This document shows, piece by piece, positions 9,246 through 16,809 of a stretch of 64,000 bases of DNA; position 1 is the stretch's first letter; each line of letters starts with the position of its first letter. The stretch is taken from assembly GCA_016706545.1 (NCBI GenBank), contig JADJJK010000021.1, positions 41,786 to 105,785 on the forward strand. The letters run 5' to 3'. Made by a program: the position numbers and the translations under genes. The notes under the pieces were generated by a model that was given only the letters and a program-made list of their open reading frames with translations, was not told the DNA's origin and ran no database searches. The stretch comes from Myxococcales bacterium (lineage in GTDB: Bacteria; Myxococcota_A; Polyangia; Haliangiales; Haliangiaceae).

Positions 9246-10493
9246 ATGTCCGGAAACCTCGAGTCCACCGTTACCCTGCCGTGGCTGCTTCGCTTGCGCT
9301 GGCTGTTCTTCGCCGGCCAGCTCGTGGTGTTAAACGTCTCGCACCTGGCCAACGGCCACGACCTACACTGGCCTGTGCTGCTGGCCGCCGTGGCCACCTA
9401 CGGCGTGTCCAACCTGGCGCTGGCGTTCGTTCGGCCCGCCCCCGCGCGCGTCTCCACCCTGATGGGCGGGGTCCTGGTGTTCGACGGGGTGATCCTCACC
9501 GTGTTGCTGGCGGCCTCCGGCGGCTCCACCAACCCCTTCACCGTGCTCTACCTGGTGCTCATCGCGCTGTCGGCGTTGGTGCTCGGCGCGCGCTGGACGC
9601 TCGGCCTCACCGCGCTGTCGATCCTGGCCTTTGGCGTGCTGTTTCTGGTGCCGGCCACCCACTCCATGGGCGCGGCGAACCAGGGCTTTGACAACCACCT
9701 CTACGGCATGTTCGCGGCGTTCGTGCTGGCGGCCGCGCTCATCGCGTTCTTCGTCGGCAAGATCGCGCACGCCATCAGCGCGCAGCGCGAGCAGATCGCG
9801 AGCCTGCGGGAAGACGCGGCGCGAAACGCGCGCCTGGCCTCCGTGACCACGCTGGCCGCCGGCGCGGCACACGAGCTTGGCAGTCCGCTGGCGACCATTG
9901 CGGTCGCCGCGCACGAAGCGGCCCTGCGGGTCGCCAGCGTGCCCTCGGCGCAGCCCATCGCCGAAGATCTCCGGCTCATCTTGCTCGAGGTCGACCGGTG
10001 TCACGACATCCTGCAGCAGCTCTCGGCGCGCGCCGCCCACACCGAGGAGCCGGTGCCGGTGGCCTTGAGCGAGGTGGCGCGCAAGCTGCGCGATATCCTG
10101 GGCGACAGCCGCGCCCGGCAGCTGGCGCTCGTCTCGCCAGACTCCGACCCGAGCGTGAGGGTGCCAACCGAGCAGCTCGCGCAATCGCTGGCGGGCCTCG
10201 TGCGCAACGCGCAGGACGCAAGCGGCGGGGACGCCCCGGTGACGCTCACGATGGAGAGCCACGCCGACACCGTCCGGATCACCGTCGAGGATCACGGCGC
10301 CGGCATCCCCGCTGACCTGTTGCCGCGCATCGGCGAGCCGTTCTTCACCACCAAGGAGCCAGGCCGTGGCATGGGCCTTGGCGTGTTTCTCGCGCGAACC
10401 TTCTTCGAGAGCTATGGTGGACGCCTGGAGCTGGAGTCCACCGTGGGCGTTGGAACTCGGGTGATCGCACACCTGCCAAGACGAGCCGTATGA
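9246..10493 (+). CDS. RegB/PrrB-type redox-sensing histidine kinase
   Basis: 415 residues. Six hydrophobic segments fill about residues 10-180. GGSTNPF at 92-98 matches the GGXXNPF quinone-binding heptapeptide of RegB, placed as in RegB between membrane helices. H209 in GAAHELGSPL is the phosphorylated histidine, and C252 in DRCHDIL corresponds in context to the redox-active cysteine of the RegB H-box region. N box (LVRNAQDAS), G1 (DHGAGIP) and G2 (GMGLGV) are intact. RegB kinases sense the quinone pool and aeration. The gene overlaps its response regulator by four bases. The start at 9246 lacks a clear Shine-Dalgarno. Confidence 0.87.
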   Translation: MSGNLESTVTLPWLLRLRWLFFAGQLVVLNVSHLANGHDLHWPVLLAAVATYGVSNLALAFVRPAPARVSTLMGGVLVFDGVILTVLLAASGGSTNPFTVLYLVLIALSALVLGARWTLGLTALSILAFGVLFLVPATHSMGAANQGFDNHLYGMFAAFVLAAALIAFFVGKIAHAISAQREQIASLREDAARNARLASVTTLAAGAAHELGSPLATIAVAAHEAALRVASVPSAQPIAEDLRLILLEVDRCHDILQQLSARAAHTEEPVPVALSEVARKLRDILGDSRARQLALVSPDSDPSVRVPTEQLAQSLAGLVRNAQDASGGDAPVTLTMESHADTVRITVEDHGAGIPADLLPRIGEPFFTTKEPGRGMGLGVFLARTFFESYGGRLELESTVGVGTRVIAHLPRRAV

Positions 10494-11047
10494 TGACAGC
10501 CGAGCAAGCCCCCTCCTCACCGATGACGATCCTCGTGGTCGATGACGACGACCGCCTCCGTGATCGCCTGAGCCAGGCGTTCGCCGAGCGCGGCTTCGAC
10601 GTCCTCACCGCGGCCAACCACAGCGACGCCATCGCGGCGGCGCGTGGCCGCACGGTCCACCGGGCGCTGGTGGACCTGCGCATGCCCGGCGGCAATGGCC
10701 TGCTGGTCATCCGCGACCTCCTGGCTCTTCATCCGGCGCTCGTGGTCGTCGTGCTGACCGGCTTTGGCAGCATCGCCACCGCGGTGGAGGCCATCCGCCT
10801 TGGCGCGCGCGACTATCTCACCAAGCCCGCCCCCACCGACCGCATCCTCGCGGCGTTCGAGACCGAGCCTGGGCCCGTTCCGGAGCAGCTCGAGTTCGAG
10901 ACGCCCTCGCTGGCGCGGCTCGAGCATGAACACATCGAGCGCGTGTTGCGTGAGTGCAACGGCAACGTGTCCAAGACCGCGCGCGTGCTCGGCATGCATC
11001 GGCGCACGCTGCAGTACAAGCTGGCGAAGTTTCCGGTCAGCCGTTAG
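10490..11047 (+). CDS. RegA/ActR/PrrA-type response regulator
   Basis: 185 residues: receiver domain (about 13-125) with the acidic pair DDDD, phospho-acceptor D62 (ALVDLRMPGGNG), the conserved Thr in VVLTGFG and Lys in YLTKPAP; then a Fis-type helix-turn-helix (CNGNVSKTARVLGMHRRTLQ), the hallmark of RegA proteins. ATGA overlap with the kinase gene couples their translation. By homology it should control energy-metabolism genes in response to redox state; targets here are unknown. No AAA+ domain lies between receiver and HTH, so it is not an NtrC-type sigma-54 activator. Confidence 0.9.
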   Translation: MMTAEQAPSSPMTILVVDDDDRLRDRLSQAFAERGFDVLTAANHSDAIAAARGRTVHRALVDLRMPGGNGLLVIRDLLALHPALVVVVLTGFGSIATAVEAIRLGARDYLTKPAPTDRILAAFETEPGPVPEQLEFETPSLARLEHEHIERVLRECNGNVSKTARVLGMHRRTLQYKLAKFPVSR

Positions 11048-11354
11048 CGCTTCGGCCGGGTCGATATCACCGGCGAAGCCCTGGTCGCGAGCCTTCGCGC
11101 GAGTGTTCCGCGCCCTTGGCGCGCCAGCGTGCGCAGACCGCGCTCGCGGTCGAGACCGCCCCGAGACCGCCCCGAAATGGCCCCGAACCCGCCCCGGAAA
11201 TGGCCCCCAGAGCCGATCACACGATGCCGCTTGTGCATCGCGGACTACTATTGCTCAATATATTATTATCATTAATATTATCTCTGTTTTGCGAGCCCAA
11301 TTTGAGCTGCAAACCGTGACAAGGGTTGTCCGCGCACGTCCGTAGTATGGGGAT
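11048..11354. other. intergenic region with AT-rich patch and promoter
   Basis: 307 bases. The first half is G+C-rich and holds a Pro/Arg-coding-like repeat of CCCGAGACCG type. An AT-rich patch (about 11245-11290, largely TA/ATT) precedes the second copy of the GACAAGGGTTGTCCG palindrome and the gene at 11355. No small ORF is convincing. Confidence 0.6.
11318..11348 (+). promoter_or_regulatory. second copy of the palindromic operator with -10 box TAGTAT
   Basis: GACAAGGGTTGTCCG (11318-11332) repeats the operator core at 8581-8595, and the shared block continues at the same distance with CCGTA, then a TAnnnT box: TAGTAT here (11343-11348), TACCAT at 8606-8611. In both copies 11 bases separate TTGTCC from TAnnnT, and the box ends six or seven bases before an ATG, as in leaderless promoters. 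Confidence 0.6.
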
Positions 11355-11762
11355 ATGAACGCAACGCCTCTTGCCGCCGCCAAGCGTGCTTCTTCCGAGT
11401 ACCTGCCCGAGGTGGGGCGCAGCGTGGAGCGCCGCCCGGCCCGCGCCACCTCGCCGCACGTCTTGCGCCGGGGCGCCCCCGTGCAGCACCGCCTCACCCT
11501 GGAAGAGGCGATGCCCGAGCTGCGCGCCCTGCGCGAGCTGCTGGAAGAGAACCTGGCCGCGCTGCGCGCGATCTACCTGGAGCAGCGGCAGGCCATCGGC
11601 CAGAAGATGCAGGAGCCGGGCGCCCCGGTGGAGGAGCTGCGCGCCTTGACCTTGCCCGGCGCGCCCTGGGTGACGGCGCTAGACCAGACCCGGCAGCTCA
11701 TCCGCGAGTCGTTTCTCGAGATCGCGGGCGCGTATCTCCGCGCTCACGCTTCGCGCCAGTAG
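11355..11762 (+). CDS. small helical protein of unknown function, paralogue B
   Basis: 135 residues, paralogous to the protein at 8619. Conserved blocks: LRALRELLEENLAALRAIYL (about 54-73) and APWVTALDQTRQLIRESFLE near 105-125. The N-terminal 50 residues are Arg/Ala-rich and not shared. No signal peptide, membrane segment or catalytic motif is visible; the helices suggest a dimer or an adaptor. ATG at 11355 sits six bases after the -10 box TAGTAT; GGGGA lies only two bases upstream and is too close for a standard ribosome site. Its promoter matches that of paralogue A. Confidence 0.72.
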   Translation: MNATPLAAAKRASSEYLPEVGRSVERRPARATSPHVLRRGAPVQHRLTLEEAMPELRALRELLEENLAALRAIYLEQRQAIGQKMQEPGAPVEELRALTLPGAPWVTALDQTRQLIRESFLEIAGAYLRAHASRQ

Positions 11763-11852
11763 GCCTCGCGGCGACGGTCGGGGACAACACCCACGAGCAA
11801 GACAACGACCTGGCGTCCTTGTCTTCTCCGACCGCTCGCCAGGGGCGACGTC

Positions 11853-11981
11853 CCCGGGGCTCCTTGGGCCACTTGCAGCTCAAAAAGAACGCAGCGACTC
11901 GCCCGCGTACACGCCCACCAGGGCGCAGCATCGCGCGACCACGCACTCTTGATGCAGCGTGCCGCCCCAAGGAGCCCCGGG
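11853..11981. repeat. 16-bp perfect inverted repeat enclosing 97 bp
   Basis: CCCGGGGCTCCTTGGG at 11853-11868 is exactly complementary to CCCAAGGAGCCCCGGG at 11966-11981. The enclosed 97 bases have no convincing ORF. It lies between the small gene and a lipoprotein gene. It could fold as a long stem, mark the ends of a tiny non-autonomous element, or be a bidirectional regulatory structure. Confidence 0.75.
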
Positions 11982-12019
11982 CATCGGGGTCAGGACCTGC
12001 CGCATCCGAGGATTAACCT

Positions 12020-12493
12020 TTGTCGGGCAAGGTCGGTCCAACCGGCATGCGCACCCTGGCTCTTGCTTGCCTTTCCCTTGCTCTCTTTGCCTGCGTGGCG
12101 CGGCCCGCGGCCGGCCCAGGTCCCCGCCGCGCCGAAGCTCGTGACGACCGACGCGACGCCCGCTTCGACGCCCAGTCGCGCTGGGACAAGCTCGGCGAGC
12201 GCTGGGTGGAGGGCAAGGTCGACCGCGACTCGATCCACGTCGGGAAGGCGGATGGCCGCTTCCGCAAGCTCCAGCTCGTGGTCGAACACTCCGCGCTGGA
12301 GCTCTATGACCTGGTGGTGGTGTTTGGCGACGGCTCGCAGTTCTCGCCGCCGACTCGCCTGGTGTTTGGACCGGGCAGCACCAGCCGGGTCATCGATCTC
12401 CCGGGCGACGCGCGCGTCGTCCGCCGCGTCGAGTTCCGCTACGGCAACCTGCCCGGCGGCGGACGCGCGCAGATCGAGCTGTGGGGCCGCTGA
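12020..12493 (+). CDS. small lipoprotein of unknown function
   Basis: 157 residues from TTG 12020, which has GAGGA seven bases upstream; ATG 12047 would give 148 residues and also keeps the signal. The hydrophobic stretch LALACLSLALFAC with lipobox LFAC marks a lipoprotein. The mature part has a beta-rich domain: KLQLVVEHSALELYDLVVVF, then SPPTRLVFGPGSTSRVIDLP and RVEFRYGNLPGGGRAQIELW. This looks like a small secreted beta-sandwich found in envelope proteins, but no family could be named with confidence. Confidence 0.72.
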   Translation: MSGKVGPTGMRTLALACLSLALFACVARPAAGPGPRRAEARDDRRDARFDAQSRWDKLGERWVEGKVDRDSIHVGKADGRFRKLQLVVEHSALELYDLVVVFGDGSQFSPPTRLVFGPGSTSRVIDLPGDARVVRRVEFRYGNLPGGGRAQIELWGR

Positions 12494-12582
12494 GCGGCAA
12501 ACTCGCCCGGAGATGACGCGGGGGTGACCCGGAGAATCTCGCAAGATCTCGCGACGATCTCGCGGCGATCATCGGGCGACAG

Positions 12583-13338
12583 CTAGGCGCGGCGAGGCGC
12601 CTTGCCTCGCGATTTGCCCGGCGCCTTGACCGGCGCGGACGCCGCGCCAGCAGGTGCTCGCTGAGGTCGCGGAGCCACTGACAGCGCCGGCTGGCTTGGC
12701 CGCGGCGGCGCGAAGTCGCGCCGGGCGCTGGCGACCGTCGCGCGCATGTGGCACCCCTCGACATGGTCGTTGACCAGCCCCATCGCCTGCATGAAGGCGT
12801 ACATCGTGGTGGGCCCCACGAACGACCAGCCGCGGCGCTTGAGGTCCTTTGACAGCGCCAGGGAGGTGTTCGTGGACGACATCGCGCGCAGCGCCGCCCA
12901 GGTCGCGGGGCTCGGGCGCTCAGCCTGGGGCGGCTCGAACTGCCAGACGTACGCGGCCAGCGAGCCCACCTGCTCGATGAGCTCGAGCGCGCGCCGGGCG
13001 TTGTTGATCGTCGATTCGATCTTGCCGCGGTGGCGCACGATGCCGGCGTCAGCGACGAGCCTGGCCACGTCGCGCTCGCCAAAGCGCGCGACCTTGGCTG
13101 GATCGAAGCCGGCGAACCCGGCGCGGAAGCCCTCGCGCTTGCGCAAGATGGTCAGCCACGACAGGCCGGACTGAAAGCCCTCCAGGCACACCTTCTCGAA
13201 CAGGCGCTGATCGTCGGCCACCGGGCGGCCCCACTCCTCGTCGTGGTAGCGCTGGTAGTCCTCGGAGCTGGCGCCCCAGAAGCAGCGACGCTTGCGGTCC
13301 GCTCCGGTGACCAGGCCGTCCGCAGGCGCCTCGCTCAC
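12583..13338 (-). CDS. tag: DNA-3-methyladenine glycosylase I
   Basis: 251 residues. Excises 3-methyladenine from alkylated DNA. Family signatures: CFWGASSEDYQRYHDEEWGR near the N-terminus (includes a zinc-binding Cys and His and the catalytic-site Glu region), GFQSGLSWLTILRKREGFR, and HVEGCHMR near 185-192, which supplies the other zinc ligands. The last 50 residues are a Pro/Ala/Lys-rich basic tail not found in the E. coli enzyme (about 187 residues). It converges on the lipoprotein gene and is followed on the minus strand by no coupled gene. Confidence 0.93.
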   Translation of the reverse strand: MSEAPADGLVTGADRKRRCFWGASSEDYQRYHDEEWGRPVADDQRLFEKVCLEGFQSGLSWLTILRKREGFRAGFAGFDPAKVARFGERDVARLVADAGIVRHRGKIESTINNARRALELIEQVGSLAAYVWQFEPPQAERPSPATWAALRAMSSTNTSLALSKDLKRRGWSFVGPTTMYAFMQAMGLVNDHVEGCHMRATVASARRDFAPPRPSQPALSVAPRPQRAPAGAASAPVKAPGKSRGKAPRRA

Positions 13339-13437
13339 GAGCTGGCGCGTCCCCGCGCGCGCCCAAGGAGTTGGATCATGCGGCCATGGTTGCGTGAGTC
13401 TCGCCCCGGCGCAAGACGTGAGCGCGGCGCCGCGCGG

Positions 13438-14259
13438 TCAGCGCTGCCGGCGGCGGCGGCGCTGTTCGATCACCTGCGTGATGATCGGCGCCAGCGGCAG
13501 CGCCACCAGCAGATAGAACGCCGGGGTGGTCAGCTCCAGGCCGCGCGGTCGGTAGATCTCTTTTGCCAGCGCGGTGACCGCCAGGTACGCGAGCACGATC
13601 GCCAGGCCGCAGGCCTCCCAGAGGCCGCGCTCGATCAAGGACGATCCGGCGCCGGGCGCGGGTGGCGCGGGTGGCGCGGGTGGCGGCGGGCCGTCCGCGC
13701 CGTCCGCGGCGTCCGGCCGCAACAGACCGCGCCAGCGCGCCACGTCCCAGAGCAAGAGCCCAAGCGTGCCAAGCCACATGAGCGTCACCACCGTGGTGGT
13801 GGGCAGGCGGGCGGTGCTCCAGCAGAACGCGCCGATCGCGGTGAGGATGGGGAAGGCCATCGCCGCGCCCAGCGCCGCGTACCGCTGGGTCAGGAGCAGC
13901 ACCGCGGTGAGCACCTGGAGGGCGCCGACCGCGTGATAGAAGGCCCCGGTGTCACGGAAGGCGTGAAGAAAATCATGAAACGCGCCGTGGTTGGCAGGGT
14001 CGGTGAACGGCTGCCCCAGGATCTTCTTGAGGCCAGCGGGCAGAAACGCAAAGCCTATCAGTAGCCGCAGCCAGACCACGGCCAGGTGGGCCCAGCGGCG
14101 CTGGCGAAGCCGCGCGATCAGGTCGGTCACCAGGTGTCCCGCTCGACGGGCGAGGCCGCCCTGGGCAGCCGCTCGCGCGATGCCGCTCGGCGTCCCGGTG
14201 CGCTCCTCGAGGGTCACGGCGGGGGCGCCTCGCTGCGCTGCGTCTGGCGGCTGCGCCAC
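13438..14259 (-). CDS. DoxX-like integral membrane protein
   Basis: 273 residues from GTG 14259, which has GGAG seven bases upstream inside the end of the ATP-grasp gene; GTG 14217 is a possible alternative. About five hydrophobic segments; the first, VVWLRLLIGFAFLPAGLKKI, followed by a stretch with HGAFHDFLHAFRDTG, resembles the DoxX/SURF4-like family. A Pro/Ala run (about 215-228) breaks the chain between the fourth and fifth segments. It sits four bases after the ATP-grasp gene, so the two are probably co-transcribed. DoxX proteins are linked to redox and quinone chemistry in some bacteria; role here unknown. Confidence 0.7.
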   Translation of the reverse strand: MAQPPDAAQRGAPAVTLEERTGTPSGIARAAAQGGLARRAGHLVTDLIARLRQRRWAHLAVVWLRLLIGFAFLPAGLKKILGQPFTDPANHGAFHDFLHAFRDTGAFYHAVGALQVLTAVLLLTQRYAALGAAMAFPILTAIGAFCWSTARLPTTTVVTLMWLGTLGLLLWDVARWRGLLRPDAADGADGPPPPAPPAPPAPGAGSSLIERGLWEACGLAIVLAYLAVTALAKEIYRPRGLELTTPAFYLLVALPLAPIITQVIEQRRRRRQR

Positions 14260-14263
14260 TCCG

Positions 14264-15481
14264 TCACTCCGCGTACATCGTGATGTCCGTGGCCGCCTCC
14301 ATCGCGAGCTGGTACGTGGTGTCCCAGTCCGGGTGTCGCACGATGAGAAAGCCATCGGACACCAAGGTCTGCTTCCAGTCTCGGCGGTGCGTGCCCACCG
14401 GCAAGAGCTGCTGCTCGACGACGCGATCGCCGTGCCGGTGCAGGTACTCGCGCAGCCCGGTGATGCGGGTGATCCGGCCGCGGCCCTTGGCCCGCTTGAA
14501 GACGATGGCCACGTTGTACTTGCGCACGGTCGGCGCCTCGAACCGCCCCCAGCACGACACCCGCGCCCACTCGCGGAACAGATCGACGTCGCAGGTGTAG
14601 TTCATCTGGTCCACCAGGTGCGCGCCGCCGGGCCGGCAGCCGATCTCTCCGAAGACGACCTCCCCCTTGGGCGTGAGGAACCACTCCATGTGGGTGAACC
14701 CATCGCCCATGTTGAGCGCAGAGAGCACCGAGCGTCCAAGCGCAAGCCCGCCCGCCATCTTGGGCTGGGCAAGATCGCGCACCGTGATGATGACCGGGCT
14801 TATCCACTCGTTGGTGCGGGCGATGAGCGGCTTGGGCAGATACTGCGCCACGTTGCGAAACGCCGGCACCCCGCCAATGGACACGGTGTCGAAGGTGAAC
14901 TCCTCGCCCTCGATGAACTCCTCACACGACACCTCCGCGACATGCCGCATCCGGGCAAGCGTGGTCTGCAGCCCGGCGTCGTCGTCGACGCGGTAGGTGT
15001 CGGCGCTGCCGGCGCCGGCGATCGGCTTGAGGATGAGCGGATAGCCGATGCGGGCCGCCGCCGCCTGCACCTCGGCGGCGGTGCGGGCGCGCTCGGCGCG
15101 CGGCACCCGCAGCCCAGCGGCCGCCACGCGCTGCTTCATGAGCTGCTTGTCGCGAAAGCCCTGCACGGTGTCCACCGACATGCCCGGCACGCCGCACTTC
15201 TCGCGCAGCCGGGCCGCGGTCAGCACCATGACCTCCCAGTTGGCCAGGATGCGATCCACGCTGCGGCCTCGCAGCCACTGGTACACCCGCTCGACGACGT
15301 CGTCGTCATCCAGGATACGAGGCACCTGCAGGTAGTCCGCGAGGTGTCGCTTGAGCGACCGTGGCAGCGCGGCCGCTGGCGTATCACCGACGCCATAGAC
15401 CTCCGCGCCAACCTCCGCGAGCCCACGGGTATACTGCTGCATCTCGGGCGGGTAACTCGGCGCAAGAAACACGACCTTCAT
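14264..15481 (-). CDS. ATP-grasp ligase, paralogue 1
   Basis: 405 residues. ATP-grasp enzymes join a carboxylate to an amine or thiol through an acyl phosphate. N-terminal Rossmann-like part (MKVVFLAPSYPPEM), then the ATP-grasp core: YPLILKPIAGAGSADTYRV (ATP-binding Lys and loop), CEEFIEGEEFTFDTVSIGG, and HMEWFLTPKGEVVFGEIGCR with the Mg-binding Glu. Start set at 15481, not 15490, because MKVVFLAP then aligns with MRNVVFVAP of the divergent paralogue. The two are of nearly equal length (405 and 404). Substrate unknown; sequence order resembles the carbamoyl-phosphate-synthase-L/amino-acid-ligase group. Confidence 0.85.
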   Translation of the reverse strand: MKVVFLAPSYPPEMQQYTRGLAEVGAEVYGVGDTPAAALPRSLKRHLADYLQVPRILDDDDVVERVYQWLRGRSVDRILANWEVMVLTAARLREKCGVPGMSVDTVQGFRDKQLMKQRVAAAGLRVPRAERARTAAEVQAAAARIGYPLILKPIAGAGSADTYRVDDDAGLQTTLARMRHVAEVSCEEFIEGEEFTFDTVSIGGVPAFRNVAQYLPKPLIARTNEWISPVIITVRDLAQPKMAGGLALGRSVLSALNMGDGFTHMEWFLTPKGEVVFGEIGCRPGGAHLVDQMNYTCDVDLFREWARVSCWGRFEAPTVRKYNVAIVFKRAKGRGRITRITGLREYLHRHGDRVVEQQLLPVGTHRRDWKQTLVSDGFLIVRHPDWDTTYQLAMEAATDITMYAE

Positions 15482-15507
15482 GCCCGCCATGGTACAACGC
15501 GGGCATG
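15479..15507. promoter_or_regulatory. symmetric divergent start region
   Basis: CATGCCCGC (15479-15487) and GCGGGCATG (15499-15507) are exact reverse complements around an 11-base centre. Each arm holds the start codon of one ATP-grasp gene, so both genes begin with the same nine bases. Only 23 bp separate the starts, too little for two ordinary non-overlapping promoters. Confidence 0.75.
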
Positions 15508-16719
15508 CGCAACGTCGTGTTCGTGGCCCCTTTCCCTCTCGATACCACGATGCGGTTTGCTCGCGCCGCCGCCGCCCTGGGCAACGTCCGCTTCCTTGGC
15601 ATCATGCAGGAGACGCCGCGCGGGGATGACGCCAGCTTGTTCACCGATCTGGTCACCGTGCGCGATGGCCTGGACACCCGTCAGCTCATCGAGGCCGCGC
15701 AGCTCCTGGAGCGCCGCCACGGCAAGCTGCACCGCGTGCTTGGCATCCTGGAGGCGCTGCAGGTCCAGCTCGGTGAGGTGCGCGCTGCGCTCGGCGTGGC
15801 CGGCACCGATCCGCAGACCGCGGAGCTGTTCCGCGACAAGGCGCAGATGAAAGACGAGCTGCGACGCCAGGGCTTGCCGTGCGCGCGGCACAAGCTCCTG
15901 CGAAGCTGGCAGGACGCCGAGGCGTTCGTCAACGAGGTAGGCTTGCCGATCGTGCTCAAGCCGCCGGCCGGCATGGGCTGCAAGGCGACCTGGCGCATCA
16001 GCACGATCGACGAGCTGCGCGGCGCGCTGGCCGCCGTTCGGCCGTCGCCGCAAGACCCCACCCTGGCCGAGGAGTTCTTGCGCGGGGCCGAGTTCAGCTA
16101 CGAGACCATCACCGTGGGCGGCAAGGTCCGCTTCACCTCGCTCTCCCGCTACTACCCCACCCCGCTCGAGGTCATGGAGACGCCCTGGATCCAGTGGGTG
16201 TGCGTGCTGCCGCGCGACATCGACGGCCCCTCATGGGCGGACGCGCATGAGCTGGGCAACCGCGCGGTGTCTGCGCTTGGTCTGTCCACCGGGTTCACCC
16301 ACATGGAGTGGTTCCGCAGACAAGATGGCAGCCTGGCCATCGGCGAGATCGCGGCCCGCCCGCCCGGCGCCAACATCGTGCGGATGACCGGCATCGCCCA
16401 CGACACGGACATGTACCGCGCGTGGGCACGCGCGGTGGTCGACGACGCCTTCGACGGGCCGTACCACCGCAAGTACGCGGTGGGCTGCGCCTTCCTGCGC
16501 GGCGCCGGACGCGGTCGCGTCCTGCGCGTGAACCACGTGGATCGAGCGCAGGAGCTGGTGGGCAAGTACGTGGTGGAGGCCCGGCTCCCCACGCCCGGCG
16601 CGCCCAAGTCCGACAGCTACGAGGGCGACGGCTACGTGATCGTGCGTCACCCGGACACCGAGGTGGTCAAGGCCGCGACCAAGACCATCATCGAGACCAT
16701 CCAGATCCAGTACGCCTGA
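15505..16719 (+). CDS. ATP-grasp ligase, paralogue 2
   Basis: 404 residues, paralogous to the divergent gene. Same layout: MRNVVFVAPFPLDT Rossmann start, LPIVLKPPAGMGCKATWRI for ATP binding, AEEFLRGAEFSYETITVGG, and THMEWFRRQDGSLAIGEIAA followed by RPPGAN, with the Mg-binding Glu. The region between N-domain and ATP-grasp core (about 50-115) is more helical than in paralogue 1, which suggests a different acceptor. ATG 15505 is the only start that fits the paralogue. Could catalyse a peptide-bond-like ligation; no precursor peptide or biosynthetic neighbour was found to define the substrate. Confidence 0.85.
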   Translation: MRNVVFVAPFPLDTTMRFARAAAALGNVRFLGIMQETPRGDDASLFTDLVTVRDGLDTRQLIEAAQLLERRHGKLHRVLGILEALQVQLGEVRAALGVAGTDPQTAELFRDKAQMKDELRRQGLPCARHKLLRSWQDAEAFVNEVGLPIVLKPPAGMGCKATWRISTIDELRGALAAVRPSPQDPTLAEEFLRGAEFSYETITVGGKVRFTSLSRYYPTPLEVMETPWIQWVCVLPRDIDGPSWADAHELGNRAVSALGLSTGFTHMEWFRRQDGSLAIGEIAARPPGANIVRMTGIAHDTDMYRAWARAVVDDAFDGPYHRKYAVGCAFLRGAGRGRVLRVNHVDRAQELVGKYVVEARLPTPGAPKSDSYEGDGYVIVRHPDTEVVKAATKTIIETIQIQYA

Positions 16720-16767
16720 AGACACGGCCCCGCTTGGCGACGAGCACCGAACTAGCTCGCCGTCACC

Positions 16768-16799
16768 TTGACAGCTCCCTGCGCTCGATTGCATATCAT
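16768..16799 (+). promoter_or_regulatory. possible promoter of the 16.8-kb lipoprotein
   Basis: A perfect TTGACA (16768-16773), rare in this G+C-rich DNA, is followed by TATCAT (16794-16799) with a 20-base spacer, longer than ideal. The ATG of the lipoprotein is at 16810. Confidence 0.35.
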
Positions 16800-16809
16800 A
16801 GAGCAGGTG

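Noticed and set aside
14264..16719. Graspetide or other ribosomal-peptide cluster around the ATP-grasp pair
   Set aside because: No precursor peptide with Thr/Glu-rich core, no transporter or protease nearby.
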